Assembly (NCBI GenBank): GCA_019059635.1
Contig: JAGVRJ010000003.1
Coordinates: forward strand, 1,922,001-1,986,000
Length of the DNA stretch: 64,000 bases
From: Proales similis
Taxonomy: Eukaryota > Rotifera > Eurotatoria > Ploima > Proalidae
Direction of reading: 5' to 3'
Shown: piece by piece, positions 30,893 through 41,807 of the stretch
Layout of the letters: the number at the start of each line of letters is the position of its first letter
Position numbering within the stretch: position 1 is the stretch's first letter
Translations under genes and position numbers: made by a program
Notes under the pieces: generated by a model
Seen by the model: only the letters and a program-made list of their open reading frames with translations
What the model was told of the DNA's origin: nothing
Database searches by the model: none

Positions 30893-33535
30893 TTAATATG
30901 TTTCGTTCGTTTGTGGTACTCCGGGTTCCTTGCTGATTGCTCCTATGTTGTCGAAGAAGATAACTAAGTCATCCTTGATGTTGAGTTCATTGATTAATGT
31001 TTTTAACCACAATGCTTCTTTGTATGCTTCTGCCAATGAGATGTATTCGGCTTCAGTTGAGGAAAGAGCGACAGTTGATTGCAGTGCGAGAAAGATGTAT
31101 CCAGATGTCGATTTTCTACTAAGTGTATCACCAGCATAGTCAGAATTACGGTATCCTTTTATCATAAATGTCTGTCTGAGGAATGTTATTTTCTTGTCTT
31201 TGGTGCAAACAAGGTAGTCAATAAGTTTGAGTGCTGACTTTAAGTGTGTGTCTGAATGGTTGTTAAGAAATCGTGAAAGGTAATGTACATTAAGCTGCCA
31301 ACAATACGACGATATTGATAATGATCACTGTCCTCGTCTTCTTTATTCTCATGTATTGCATCCGAATCTTGAGTTCTTATTGGAAGATTATTGCGGTAGG
31401 AGTTTTTTCGATTAAAGCGATTTTGGAGAGCTTCGATCATGTTTTGCTGATGAAGTCTTAGGCGAGTTGGTTCAATTTCCACTGTGATACCGAGTATGAA
31501 ATGGATTGTTCCTAAATCCTTTATTTCGAACTCGCTCAGAATCATTTCCTTTATTTTCTCAATCTCAATCTAAAGAGTTCGCTTGAACATATTACAATGT
31601 CGCCAACGTACAAAGCGATTATTTCATCATCTTTGTGAAAGATGCATGGTTCGCAAATGAGTGATTCAAAGTTATTTGACTTCATGAATGAGGCAAGGTT
31701 TTGTACCAGGCACGCGGTGCTTGCTTAAGACCGTATAGTGCCTTGTTAAGCTTGAGTGCATTTGAGTTGTGGTCAATTCTTTTAACGCCATCAGGACGGG
31801 CAATATAAACGTCATCGTCCAAATTCGCATTTAGAAATGCAGTGTTGACATGGTCTTGATGCATATAAAAGTTTTTGCTAGAGCAATAAGCACAAAGCAG
31901 TCTCAGAGAAGCATGTTTTATGACTGGTGCGAATGTCTCTTCGAAATCTATTCCTTTTGATTGAGTGTATCCTTTGGCTACTATCCTACGGCTTCCTTTG
32001 AAACGCATGTTTCACTCCACGTTTTGTTCTTCATGTGGGCACGAATTTCTTCTTTAATAGCTTGCCGCCATTGAGCTGCCTTATTGCAGTTTATTGCTTC
32101 TTGAAACGATTCTGGCTTATAAATATTATGTTGAATGAACGAGGCATGACAAAATTCTGGTGTTTTGTATGGAATGTTTTTGCCTGTTTCAGAGTTGTAT
32201 ACCATCCTTGGCTGTACATTGCGCTTGGGCCTTTCTAACTTAGGACTTTGTTGTTCACGCGAATTGTCTAAGTCTTCACTTTTATTATTTACGTTAGTTC
32301 TTTGTTCGTAAATGTGACTATTATTCAAGTCTTCTGATTATAATTCTTCGTCTTTTCTTTCGGTTTCTATATCACTTTATTCGTGATTATCGATCACTTC
32401 GCTACTATTTTGAGCATTATCTTCTTTTGTTGAATCTTCGATGATTCTAAGATCACGAGTTTTGAGTACTTTTCTTTGTTCTGTATCTTAGACGTAATAT
32501 CCTCCTTCGAATTCGCAGTTTCCTATTATGTAACAATTCGATTTGGTCCTTACAGAAAACTTATCGAGATTGGATCCAAGGTCCAAAGGTAAAGGTTTCG
32601 ATCCAAATATTTTAAGCTGATCGAAACAAAATTTCAATTTGATGAAGTTTCTCGTATGGACTGATGTTTCCTTCATAAATGGGTATGCGATTTCTCAGGA
32701 AATTCGAGTGTTTTATGGCTGCCCCCCATAGACTTCTTGGAAGATTCGTTTCGTTGAGTAAGCACCTTGCTCTTTCGAGTAAGGTTCGATTAAGCCGTTC
32801 CGCTTTACCGTTTGACTGGGGACAATAAGGAGTTGAAGTTTGGTGAATAATTCCTTTATCACGGAGAAATGACTTGAGTTGATCATTGACATATTCTCCC
32901 CCATTGTCATATCTAAATATTCTGATTTTACGCTTGAACTGTCTTTCATACATCGACTTGAATGTCTTGAACTCTTTGTTTTGTTCGCTTTTGTATTTGA
33001 TAAGATAAACAAACGAATAGTTGGTTTCGCCACACAGATATGTTACAAAGTTGCGGGCTCCATTTACCGAGTCAATTGACATGGGTCCGCAGACATCACT
33101 ATTAATTATGCCAGTTTTATCTTTATTTTCTTGCTGAAAGTGTGGAAGTTTTACTTATTTGTTTTCAATACACGTTCTGCAGTTTCTAATTTTTTGTTTT
33201 TCTTCTAACGTTAGGCCAATTCCAACTTTGTTCATATATTTTTCGGATGCATGACCTAGCTTTCTGTGCCATTGCAAGCCAGTTCCATTTTTAATTACTG
33301 AGAGGGCTTTTTCTACACTTGAATATTGAAGTGCGAACAAATCTGATTTTGTGTCTTTGCAAGCCTTTAGGACAATCTTGTTTTGAAAAACGCATTCACA
33401 TCGGTCATTGTGAAAATTAACTTTAATGCCTTTTTCCATGAGTTTAGAAATGGATATAAGATTGACTTTTAAGCCATGAACAGCACATCGCTTAGAGTGA
33501 TATGCGAAGTTTCGTCGTATCGTGCTTCGAAACGT
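30893..33535 (-). pseudogene. Copia pol: integrase, reverse transcriptase and RNase H (broken)
   Basis: The minus strand shows the pre-integrase finger (WHRKLGHASEKYMNKV, then C..C) at 33535-33155, an integrase core with DNGGEY and SNGKAERLNRTLLERAR at 33082-32612, reverse transcriptase with IDFEETFAPVIKH and LYGLKQAPRAWY at 32008-31682, and RNase H with SSTEAEY near 31055-31035. These are signature blocks of Ty1/copia Pol. Frame changes and stops separate the blocks, so no full polyprotein can be made from this copy. Confidence 0.9.
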
Positions 33536-33536
33536 A

Positions 33537-34832
33537 CAGGGTGATTTTGGCATTTTTCCACTTTTTAAAGGGAATAAAATTTTGCTCGTTGATTTAAAAA
33601 ACTTTATTTTGTGCTCATTCGAAAGAGCAATTCATAAGGAAATCTAATGATATATAGGTTTTTATAATTTTTTTTCAATTTTTTCTCTTTCATGCATAAG
33701 AATAAGTTCGCATCTTTTCTGCAAATTTAAAAAGCAAAGTTTAAAGGTCTCTTTCTTGATTGCTTTTATCTCCCTTTCCAATCTTCTTTCAATTGAACCA
33801 AATTCTTTGGAACCTTCGATTTTAGGTATCCGCACAGAAAGAAATAGCAAGGATTTAAATCTGGTGAGCGTGGTGGCCACAATGTCTTATAAACAAATCG
33901 AGAACCGAATTTGTCAGTTAACCAATGTTCCACACTATTAGCTGTATGTGGACGGGCTCCATCTTGTTGAAAATAAATATTCTTGTAGTCTCGAGTACGC
34001 AGAATCTTAGGCCAAAGGTAGTTCTTGAGCATATCTAAGTAGTTTTTCTGATTCACGGTTCCTTCAAAAACATATGGCCCAAAAACTCGGTTCGCGGAAA
34101 TTCCACACCAAACCAACAGTTTTTGATCATTTAACGTCCTCTCAGTCCATTCATCTGGCCGTTCTCTTAACCAAAGTCGGTTATTTTGCTCATTTGTGGC
34201 CTCATGCAGGTAAAAATAAATCGGAAAATATAGAGCTAAAAAGGATCACTGGGCAGACTCCAAGGAACCATCTCGCAAATTCCATTCTTTTTTCAGCATC
34301 CCCGGGTTTGAGCTCTTCATATTCCCGATATTTGTAAGGCTTTAGCTTTAACTCGTTCTTGAGAATATCCCGAGTAAGAATATAAGAAACTCCAAGATGA
34401 TATGCCATTTTTCGTATCGAAAGACTGGAATCCTCTGTGATCAGTTCCTCAAGCTCACCACGTGCATGTGTCCTTTGCTCACTTGGTTGAGACCTTTTCG
34501 GGGCTTGATCGGCAAGCGAATGCTTGTTTCTGAGCTTTGACACTTGGTATTTTCTAGTTATGGTGTCAGGCGCAGGACAATTCTTAAACTTTGATGTCCA
34601 AGCCTTCTTTACTCTAGCAAAACTACCCAGTTTGTGGTAGGATTCAAGCATGAAAACACGGCTTTTTTCGTCGTACCGAGTCATTCTTTTTCACAGATTT
34701 TTTCAACAAAACTATATATCATTAGATTTCCTAAAAATTGCTCTTTCGAATGAGCACAAAATCAAGTTTTTTAAATCAACAAGCAAAATTTTATTCCCTT
34801 TTTAAAAGTGGAAAAATGCCAAAATCACCCTG
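33537..34832 (-). mobile_element. Mariner/Tc1-superfamily DNA transposon with long inverted repeats
   Basis: This 1296-bp element is flanked by TA at 33535-33536 and 34833-34834. Its ends are inverted repeats of about 120 bp beginning CAGGGTGATTTTGGCATTTT. It is inserted in the protease-integrase interval of the Copia element, so it arrived later. Confidence 0.93.
33766..34684 (-). pseudogene. Mariner-like transposase, frameshifted
   Basis: The N-terminal frame (34684-34202) holds a helix-turn-helix DNA-binding region starting MTRYDEKSRVFML. After a frame change near 34200-34240 the catalytic half continues to 33766 with VWCGISA, FQQDGARPHTANS and WPPRSPDLNP. The last catalytic position, expected in LNPCDF, reads LNPCYF, 39 residues after the second Asp. 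Both the frameshift and that replacement point to an inactive copy. Confidence 0.85.
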
Positions 34833-34834
34833 TA

Positions 34835-35757
34835 CTTGTCCAATCAGTTCACTTTGGGAAGAGCTGCCGTTTCCCATTGTAATTTGACTTTCATAGGGTT
34901 TAGCATTAATAAGAAGTTCTCGATTCCCACACATATGTGATGTTGCTCCTGAATCAAGGTACGAGGAAGTCAGGTCTGATACATCCGGAATGTTTGTAAA
35001 TAAGTACTCTCCGGGACGGTCATTTCTAGCACTGTAGTTGTTCTCTCTCCGTTGGGTTTCCTTTCCAAAGTTTCTTGTTCGGCATCGATTTGCATAGTGT
35101 CCATATTTGATGCATTTAAAACATTTCACGGATGCTTTGTCTCGTCTACCGTGATTTTTGGCCATGAAGTTTCTTTATTCGTTATGTGACTCAGGTTTCG
35201 GATTGTCGAGCTCTTCGGTTCTTAACAGTTCAATGATCTCGTTGAATGTTACTGAGTCCTTAACCATCATAAGGTTGCAGAATTTCCGAAATGACGCCTA
35301 TCTCTCTTGAAGAGACGCAAATAGGATTTGAATGAGCTCTGTGTCATTTGTGTCTTCGCTAGCTGTGATTTATTCTGCATTTTTTGATAATATTCGAGAA
35401 GCTAGAGTCAGCGCGGATTCACCATCCTTGAGCTTAATAGACTGTAGTTCATTCCTCAGTCGTTCCTAGAAGCTGCATTTTTTTGTTCATAAAACATACT
35501 TAAGTCGTTCCATAGATCGTGTGCGGTTTGAGAAAAAACAGGTCTCAACACTTCTGTCGGTATGGCTTTAATCAGAGCCGAAAGTACCGTGTAATGTTTC
35601 TGTTAGTCCGTTTTCGACTATGTATTCGTTTGGATAAATTTCAACAGATCCTTTAAGTTCAATCGTTGATGCCTTTTTCCAAAATTCAAAATCCATTGAA
35701 GAAATCAGAGGCAAGGCGGATTTTAAAACGGATTTGTCCGTCGTGCTGATAACGAAT
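34835..35757 (-). pseudogene. Copia gag and protease (broken)
   Basis: The frame at 35165-34835 carries the zinc knuckle CFKCIKYGHYANRC and the protease motif YLDSGATSHMC typical of Copia. Upstream, 35165-35757 reads as degraded gag with several stops. The piece ends at the mariner-like insertion. Confidence 0.85.
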
Positions 35758-35916
35758 TGAAATGTGCTCGGTTAACCATCAACTTAAAATTACAGCTCAG
35801 TAAAAAAAACGCTCTAAGCTTCGAATGTATTTTATTTTCTTTTAATATGTTGTATTGAAATGTGTTTTATTTATGTTAATTAAATAAATGTTGACAGTAA
35901 TGGGTCTGTTTCAACA
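35758..35916 (-). repeat. Copia 5' LTR
   Basis: This 159-bp LTR pairs with 30571-30729. Internal sequence next to it on the minus strand (TTCGTTATCAGCAC) is the likely primer-binding region, of the internal-tRNA type common in Copia elements. Confidence 0.9.
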
Positions 35917-37162
35917 CACGGCGTTATGAGTCGATTCGCTTTCGGAGAATGACTCGTTCAACCCTAAAAGCTGACTGATGATGGAAAATTGATCACCTCC
36001 CCTTTAAAATGATTTTTTCCTAAAACTAGCCGCTGCCGGTGTTTCGCTCAGTAATTCCGCTCCATTTATCATGATTGTCTCGATATATATATGTATATGC
36101 ACGATATAAACTTGCAAGTATCCCAGCGCAGGCCAAGGACGTCTCGCTGGGTCAGAAAAGAAAGCGTGTAAGACCGAAGAAATGCGGTCGGGCACTTCTA
36201 CAAGTTGAGTTTGGAATTCTGTTATGTATGACATTGATTCATTTTTATAGGGTTGTGCCTATATTTCTTGGTAGAATCTCGCTTACATAATAAATAAATT
36301 TTTTTAGGTATTAGTATTGTATTCGTATTTCTTTGCATTTAAAGATTACTTTACTCTTTTTTCTTTACGAAAAATTAATATCCTATTTTTAATTATCTAG
36401 CCCGTTCCTTTTATAAATATCCAGATGCTATCTCAATGCTGCTAGGGTTGTCACACCAAATTTCCATTTTATTTATAAGAGATGATGTTCTCTATTCATA
36501 GTCATTCTATTGAGTCAAATACCATTTAAATATTTAGTTCTCCCGAGCCTCTAGAACAAGTCAGTACATAAAAACGCTCGCCCCAAACATTTTTAAGGAG
36601 ATTATGAAGGAATTGATTTTTATTAGGTTTTCTGCAGCTGCATCTATTTTCCGAGAAATCCAACCGCCAATCTTTATTAAGTACTAGTTGCCGTTCGTCG
36701 CCTGGGAAGACTTCTTATAATTAAAAAAGCGAACATTTTTAAACCAGCAACTCGTACAACTGCTTAAAAGCTCAGCCCTCCGTCACTTCAAACCCATCAG
36801 CAGTTAAGTGGTTTAATATAGCCCATTATATCTCGGATTGTCCGCGGAATTTATCAATCAGATAATGTGATAAGATAAAAAGTTTTGTCCGTTAGAGATT
36901 ATGTTCCGAGGATGTTCATCTCGCTATTCAGCCACAATACGCATATTATTCTCTTAAAGATTGCTTTTACCAGTTTTACTTGCTACCTTTCCCATGCTCG
37001 CTTTCTTCTCATTCGACCAGAAATTGCCGTTCCACAAAATGTTGACGACAGATGTTGACGTTTACGGTTGGTCCGGAATCAGAAGATGTAACTTAAGACC
37101 TTCAAGGCGAAGACGTAAAATGATCTAAGAAAGGCGTGAATGGAATTATAAACAACGATTCG
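35917..37162. other. Region without recognisable gene
   Basis: This AT-rich stretch lies between the Copia LTR and the second Ginger-like fragment. I see no convincing coding sequence or repeat pair. Confidence 0.4.
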
Positions 37163-37880
37163 CCGTTCTGCTGTGGGTGCCTTGGCCGACCATTGACAAA
37201 CTTTAAATCTGGCCATATCTCTTTAAGGTGCTCGACAATCTAGGCTACGAACTTGCGACCGTTGTACGATTGCAGTTTGCAGAATGCCCAAAAGTAGACC
37301 AAGATCCGGGACAGTAAGGTGGCAGATTTCTTAACATCGGTCGGTAGTCGAGAGTTGTCGGTGAGATGGTCTTGAAAGTGAAGGATACATTTGGAAACGT
37401 TGACTGCTTTACATTGCATGTCAACCAGATCTACCTGACCTCTTCTCAACTAATCGCGCTGCTTAGAACCGATTAAGTGACAAGAATGACACGGTTCTGC
37501 TTTTTTGATTTCTCCAAGAATCGTGCACAATGGTTCTTCACAACCTAAACTGGCTCACGAGGGACATGGGAGCATTTGCGAGAGACTTTCTCTTCGGTGT
37601 TGTTAATTCCACCATGACCAACTCGCATGTGCCCTTCAACAAAAATCTCGAAATTCTGCTGGTCCTAGGCCACGATTTCCACTAGGGACATCCGTGCTGT
37701 TCGCACCGAATTGTTGTCAATTGAAAGAATAACACCTTGCCCTTCGTCATCTTGATTTGCTGCCTAGTCCTACAAATTTTCTTTGATCAGATACTTGCGG
37801 TCCCGAGCGTGGATTTTTTTCTTATGTTGGCGCAGCAAGGCGTATTCTTCGGGCGTTTTTGTACCGATATTGGTGTCATT
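37163..37880 (-). pseudogene. Ginger/KRBA2-like integrase fragment, second copy
   Basis: The segment aligns along its length with 42855-43573, in the same orientation, with many substitutions and small indels. It covers the zinc-binding and integrase-core part of that element. No open frame remains. Confidence 0.75.
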
Positions 37881-38560
37881 GAACACAGAACCTTTATTTG
37901 GTAATAACCTGTCCCAACGAATTTTTACGGACAGGCATGTTAGGTAGATTTTTCACAAAAAACTATTAAGTTTTGAGGACGCGCTTGTTTTCCGAGCCAC
38001 AACATATTGTGTTAAACATGCTTTTGTGCTGTTAATGCGTGCGTTAAACTTATGCTGGAGTACGTTAAATATGTGCGTTTGCAATAAAAAGAGTACTTAT
38101 TTAAGCATAACTATTGTGGGCGCAGTGTCGTTTTACGAAATTCATTTGTTTGGTTTAGGTTAAGTTAAGGACAGTCCTAAGTAGCGTTTAACACTTTGCC
38201 TTGACTAACCGACAAAACAATAAATGCGGTTTTGTCAGCTTTCTTGAGGACCGAAAAAGGCTATCACTGTATAATCTGTATGTTCATGGTGAGGTCTTGC
38301 TTGCTGTAATATTGCTGTAATTTGCATTACAAGTAATTTAATTTAGCTTTTTGGCACATTACCCAATGAAAGTAATGCTAAAAATTATTTAGCACAAACT
38401 TTATGTTGGTAATTAGTTTTAATAAAACTCTTTGATTATTATTGACCGATCGACATGTTTAGCAAGATTCCACCGTTACTGTAGAAAACATATTGAATGT
38501 TTACAATGTGACTAGGCAAATTAACTTGTCTTAATGAGCTAGACAAAAAAGTCTAATTTT
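37881..38560. other. Region without recognisable gene
   Basis: Intervening AT-rich sequence. GTGCGTTAA motifs near 38038-38095 resemble those near the ends of the Ginger-like element and may be part of the decayed second copy. Confidence 0.4.
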
Positions 38561-38975
38561 TTATTTTTAGGATACAAGCCAGCACAAGAATGGCACTCAA
38601 AACTTGAGGAAGCATTTAGGTGGTTCCGCGAGTTTATCGAGTCTCTTAACAATTCAGAAGCCCAACCGAGCTCAAACGAAAGCACTGGAGGCAGGCCAAG
38701 AGGAAAAATTAAGCACTTGAAAGTGAGATTGACTTGTACAAAGCATGTGCGCGAAGACATCGGAGCTTTAGGGACTTCTGGCTTCAACATCAGCAGAAGC
38801 TTCCGATGCTTTCTTACATTTGCCGTAACGTTCTTTGTACCGCACCAACATCAGTGGCGAGCGAGTCATTCTTCAGCACTGAAGGCTTGATTAACCGAAA
38901 ACAAAGGGCCGGGCCGGGCATTATTTGTAGTAATATACGTGTAATGATGCATTACTTGTCATTAAAGAAACAGGG
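38560..38975 (+). pseudogene. hAT transposase remnant (BED-like end fused to dimerisation domain)
   Basis: The plus strand shows HKNGTQNLRKHL, like the end of a BED finger. About 150 bases later comes FWLQHQQKLPMLSYICRNVL, then ATSV-like TSVASESFFSTEGLI and NRKQRAGPG, the hAT C-terminal dimerisation block. The catalytic middle is missing, so this is an internally deleted copy. Confidence 0.65.
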
Positions 38976-39614
38976 TAATCCGAATTTTGTAATGCAATCG
39001 TAAAAGAATGCTAAGTAATGTAATCAAAAGTAATCAAGAAATAGTCAAGAGTAATCAAGTCTTAAAATTGGACCATTTTGGATAACAATGCAGCAGAACT
39101 TCTCCTCGGACTTCGGACTACAGAAGATCGGCTTGAGACATTTCCTGGTTAATTTCTGAAAGTAGACTCGTCACCTTCCGATTTTAAAAATGATAGGCCT
39201 TTCTATCGTGGTTGAGCCACATCAGTTGGAGTCCAGGCGGCCAGGAGGAGGATCACTCGGGAAGAAATGTTGCAGTCGCGGGCTGGGACGCATCTTTCTG
39301 CATTCCGCGCCCAGTTGCCAAATCAGTACAGTTGCACGAGTCCGTGGATAGCGGCATAGTGATCACTTTGGCCGGGAGAGATATACACTATTTCCGATAA
39401 ATATAAGAAACACCCCATAATAAGACTCACTTCACTTTGACAGGCTGTAGCTCCGCTTATGATCGACAGATCGCGATTCTGCTTTTGAGGCTTAAAATTT
39501 ATTCAATTAGTGATTGAAAAAACTAGCGATCTGGGTCAATAATTCGATAGTTCGTTTGATAAAATTGACAATAAATTCACAAAAATATAAGTCACTTGGT
39601 GGGCCCGAGTTTTT
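38976..39614. other. Region without recognisable gene
   Basis: Mixed sequence between the hAT and Tc3-like remnants. Repeated GTAATCAAG units near 39010-39055 may be subterminal repeats of the hAT copy. Confidence 0.4.
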
Positions 39615-40100
39615 GGTGTATCAAAAATTTAACACACATTCGCAAAATTGGGTCAATCAGGTTGAAAGTAGGCCGATTTTTTGTCTGGTCTCTACAATTC
39701 GATAGATCCCACACTTTTCATCAAATTTGCCGAAAAACTCTCTTTCTATAAAAAGCCACCTTGGATCTGATCGCGTCTAACAGAAATCTTTACAAAAAAT
39801 GGGATAGCGCTCTATTGCACCCGAACTGCGGCTTCAAATTGCTTGCTTTTATTATTCCTGGTACAACAAGGCTAAGACAGCCCGGCACTAGAGAGTTTCT
39901 GGAAATGCGTTCACGAGAGAACGGGAAAACACCGAGTTGGTCCACCCAGAATCACATCTATGGTAGTCGATACGCGGATTTTCGTGATCAGCGAAAAGAT
40001 CCAAGGAAGAGCTTTTGTCAGCATGCCAAAGAAATCTACAGCGAGACAAACAGGAAGGTTGGAACAAGGACGATCAGGCGACGCCTAAATGAGAGGTAAC
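39615..40100 (+). pseudogene. Tc3-like transposase N-terminal fragment, copy 1
   Basis: In broken frames the plus strand reads IAPELRLQIACFYY and KAKTARH, matching the DNA-binding start of Tc3-like transposases, and further on RKVGTRTIRRRLNE. Upstream sequence (39615-39700) is shared with copy 2. No catalytic triad is seen. Confidence 0.6.
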
Positions 40101-40515
40101 TGTTCAGTTACCTCGCCCTCCTTTGACGCTAAGGATGGAAAAGTGCAAAGCACGGGGAAAGTAAAGTTTTTGCTCAAAGCGCTAAACCGGAACTTAAAAT
40201 TTTTGTGAAAATCATTTTCAATTTTTTCGGTACGGTTTATGTCAAAAGATCAATTTTCTGAATGAAACATTCTATGTTTACCTTGTTTAACTTGAAAAAT
40301 ATAACAGTTGTGAAATATATAAAGTGATTAAGAAGGTTTTAGATAACATGCCTGAAGATATTTTTTATTTTTTTAAGGTACACCCACTCAACTTCGCAGG
40401 TACACCCCCTCAACCCGTTTGGCTTCTGAAAACACATGTACCGATTGTGATCGTATTATCTGAATTTGCCAATAAATTGATCAAAAATCATCTGGTTTCT
40501 GTTGAGTTTTATCAT

Positions 40516-40945
40516 GTATCATAAGTTTAACACACCTTCAAATAATGAGGTTTATTAAGATCAAATAAGGCCGATTTTTAGTCTGGTCTTCTGATTTTTA
40601 TACCGCTTACGTAATTGGTCAAAATTGCCAACAATTTTTCTTCCTATTGAAAGCTATCTTGTTTTGGAACGAGGCAAACTGAATTTTAACTCAAAATGGG
40701 AAAGGGACCAATCACAGCCGAGCTTAGGCTTCAAATTTCCGGCTATTACGACGCGTGCCAGAATAAAAGCCAGACAGCTCGACATTTCACAGCTGATGTT
40801 TCTATTGCGCTCGAAAATCGGGCTCAGACTGGCACTGAAGCCGACAAGCATCGTATTGGTCGGCCCAGGAAAACTTCGGCTGCCGACAATCGGTGGCAAT
40901 CGGTGACAAGTCGAGGCAGGCTTATTATGCGAAAGGTGTCTTAAA
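40516..40945 (+). pseudogene. Tc3-like transposase N-terminal fragment, copy 2
   Basis: The frame from 40696 starts MGKGPITAELRLQISGYY and continues with KSQTARHF and HRIGRPRKTSAADNR, typical of the paired-type DNA-binding domain and AT-hook of Tc3 transposases. An internal deletion joins these pieces. The 5' flank resembles 39615-39700. Confidence 0.7.
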
Positions 40946-41378
40946 CTTATGGGACATAGTATATTTTAAAATGAAACGAAAGGATATTGATGTTCCAAAA
41001 CTTGTGGGTATTGCTGCGAATTTAATTAATTACCAAGCAAGAACTGATCTGAGACTCAACGGTTCAACAACTTGCATTTACAGTGTCATTGGCGGTTTTT
41101 GTTTGTATGGAAAAGTCTTATTATCGACTTATTATCAAATGAAAAGTTTTTTCTATCGCCTTTACTTATGTTTTGTTTAAAGGAGTCCTTCAAACGTTTA
41201 ATTATTGTACAGTTATTTCCTATCTTAATTAGTTATTCAAATTTTTTGGGTTGGCCTTTCTTTGTTGCGTCTACCTTAAGTCAAAGATCCCTTTTTGGTA
41301 GGTTCCTGGTTTAAGTTCACGTCGACCGTCCACTTCCTTTACTCTTCAAACTTTATGCCTCACCCTTTCGTACCCTTT

Positions 41379-41575
41379 TTTAAGCCGAAATACTATACCA
41401 AAACAGACGACTTATACTTCTCAACATTCTACTTAGCTGGAAACGAAGCGATGTCATGCTCACACAAAGCACAGATATACGCTCCGAGATGCGAAGAAAT
41501 CAACGAAATGAAAGGCATGGAAAAAACTCCAAACTGCTCCAAAGATATAACAGTGAAAGTATCAATAAAAGAATA
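41379..41575 (+). pseudogene. Envelope-like fragment related to element 1
   Basis: A 60-codon plus-strand stretch matches the element 1 envelope around its nt 22350-22540, sharing AGNEA, SHK and APRCEEINE. It is the only recognisable piece of the element here and lies in the opposite orientation. Confidence 0.75.
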
Positions 41576-41807
41576 GTTCTCGTAGGCAATGCCAATCTTG
41601 TGACCAGTTAACTCCAAACCATACAACCGGGAGTTAAGATTTTACGAGTAAACCTTGACATAGGCCAAAGCATAACAAACGATCAAGAGGTTGTACAAAA
41701 GAAGGTCTACTGAAAATCATAAAGCATCTAAACTTTTTATTACCCAACGATCTCCTGACATGAACAACACTCGTAACATAGGTATCTTCAAAAAGCAAAT
41801 GTTACGT

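Larger units (their letters stand above)
30571..35916 (-). mobile_element. Copia (Ty1) LTR retrotransposon, degenerate, split by a mariner-like element
   Basis: It lies in minus orientation with 159-bp LTRs at both ends. Going left it shows gag and zinc knuckle, protease, pre-integrase finger, integrase, reverse transcriptase and RNase H, the Ty1/copia order (integrase before reverse transcriptase). A purine tract (TTGAGGGGGGC) adjoins the left LTR. Several stops and frame changes interrupt pol. The flanks (TGTAT and CACGG) do not give a clear target duplication. A 1296-bp mariner-like element at 33537-34832 separates protease from integrase. Confidence 0.92.

Noticed and set aside
30566-35921. 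Target duplication for the Copia element
   Set aside because: TGTAT and CACGG do not match, so the insertion may have been rearranged or the flanks have decayed.
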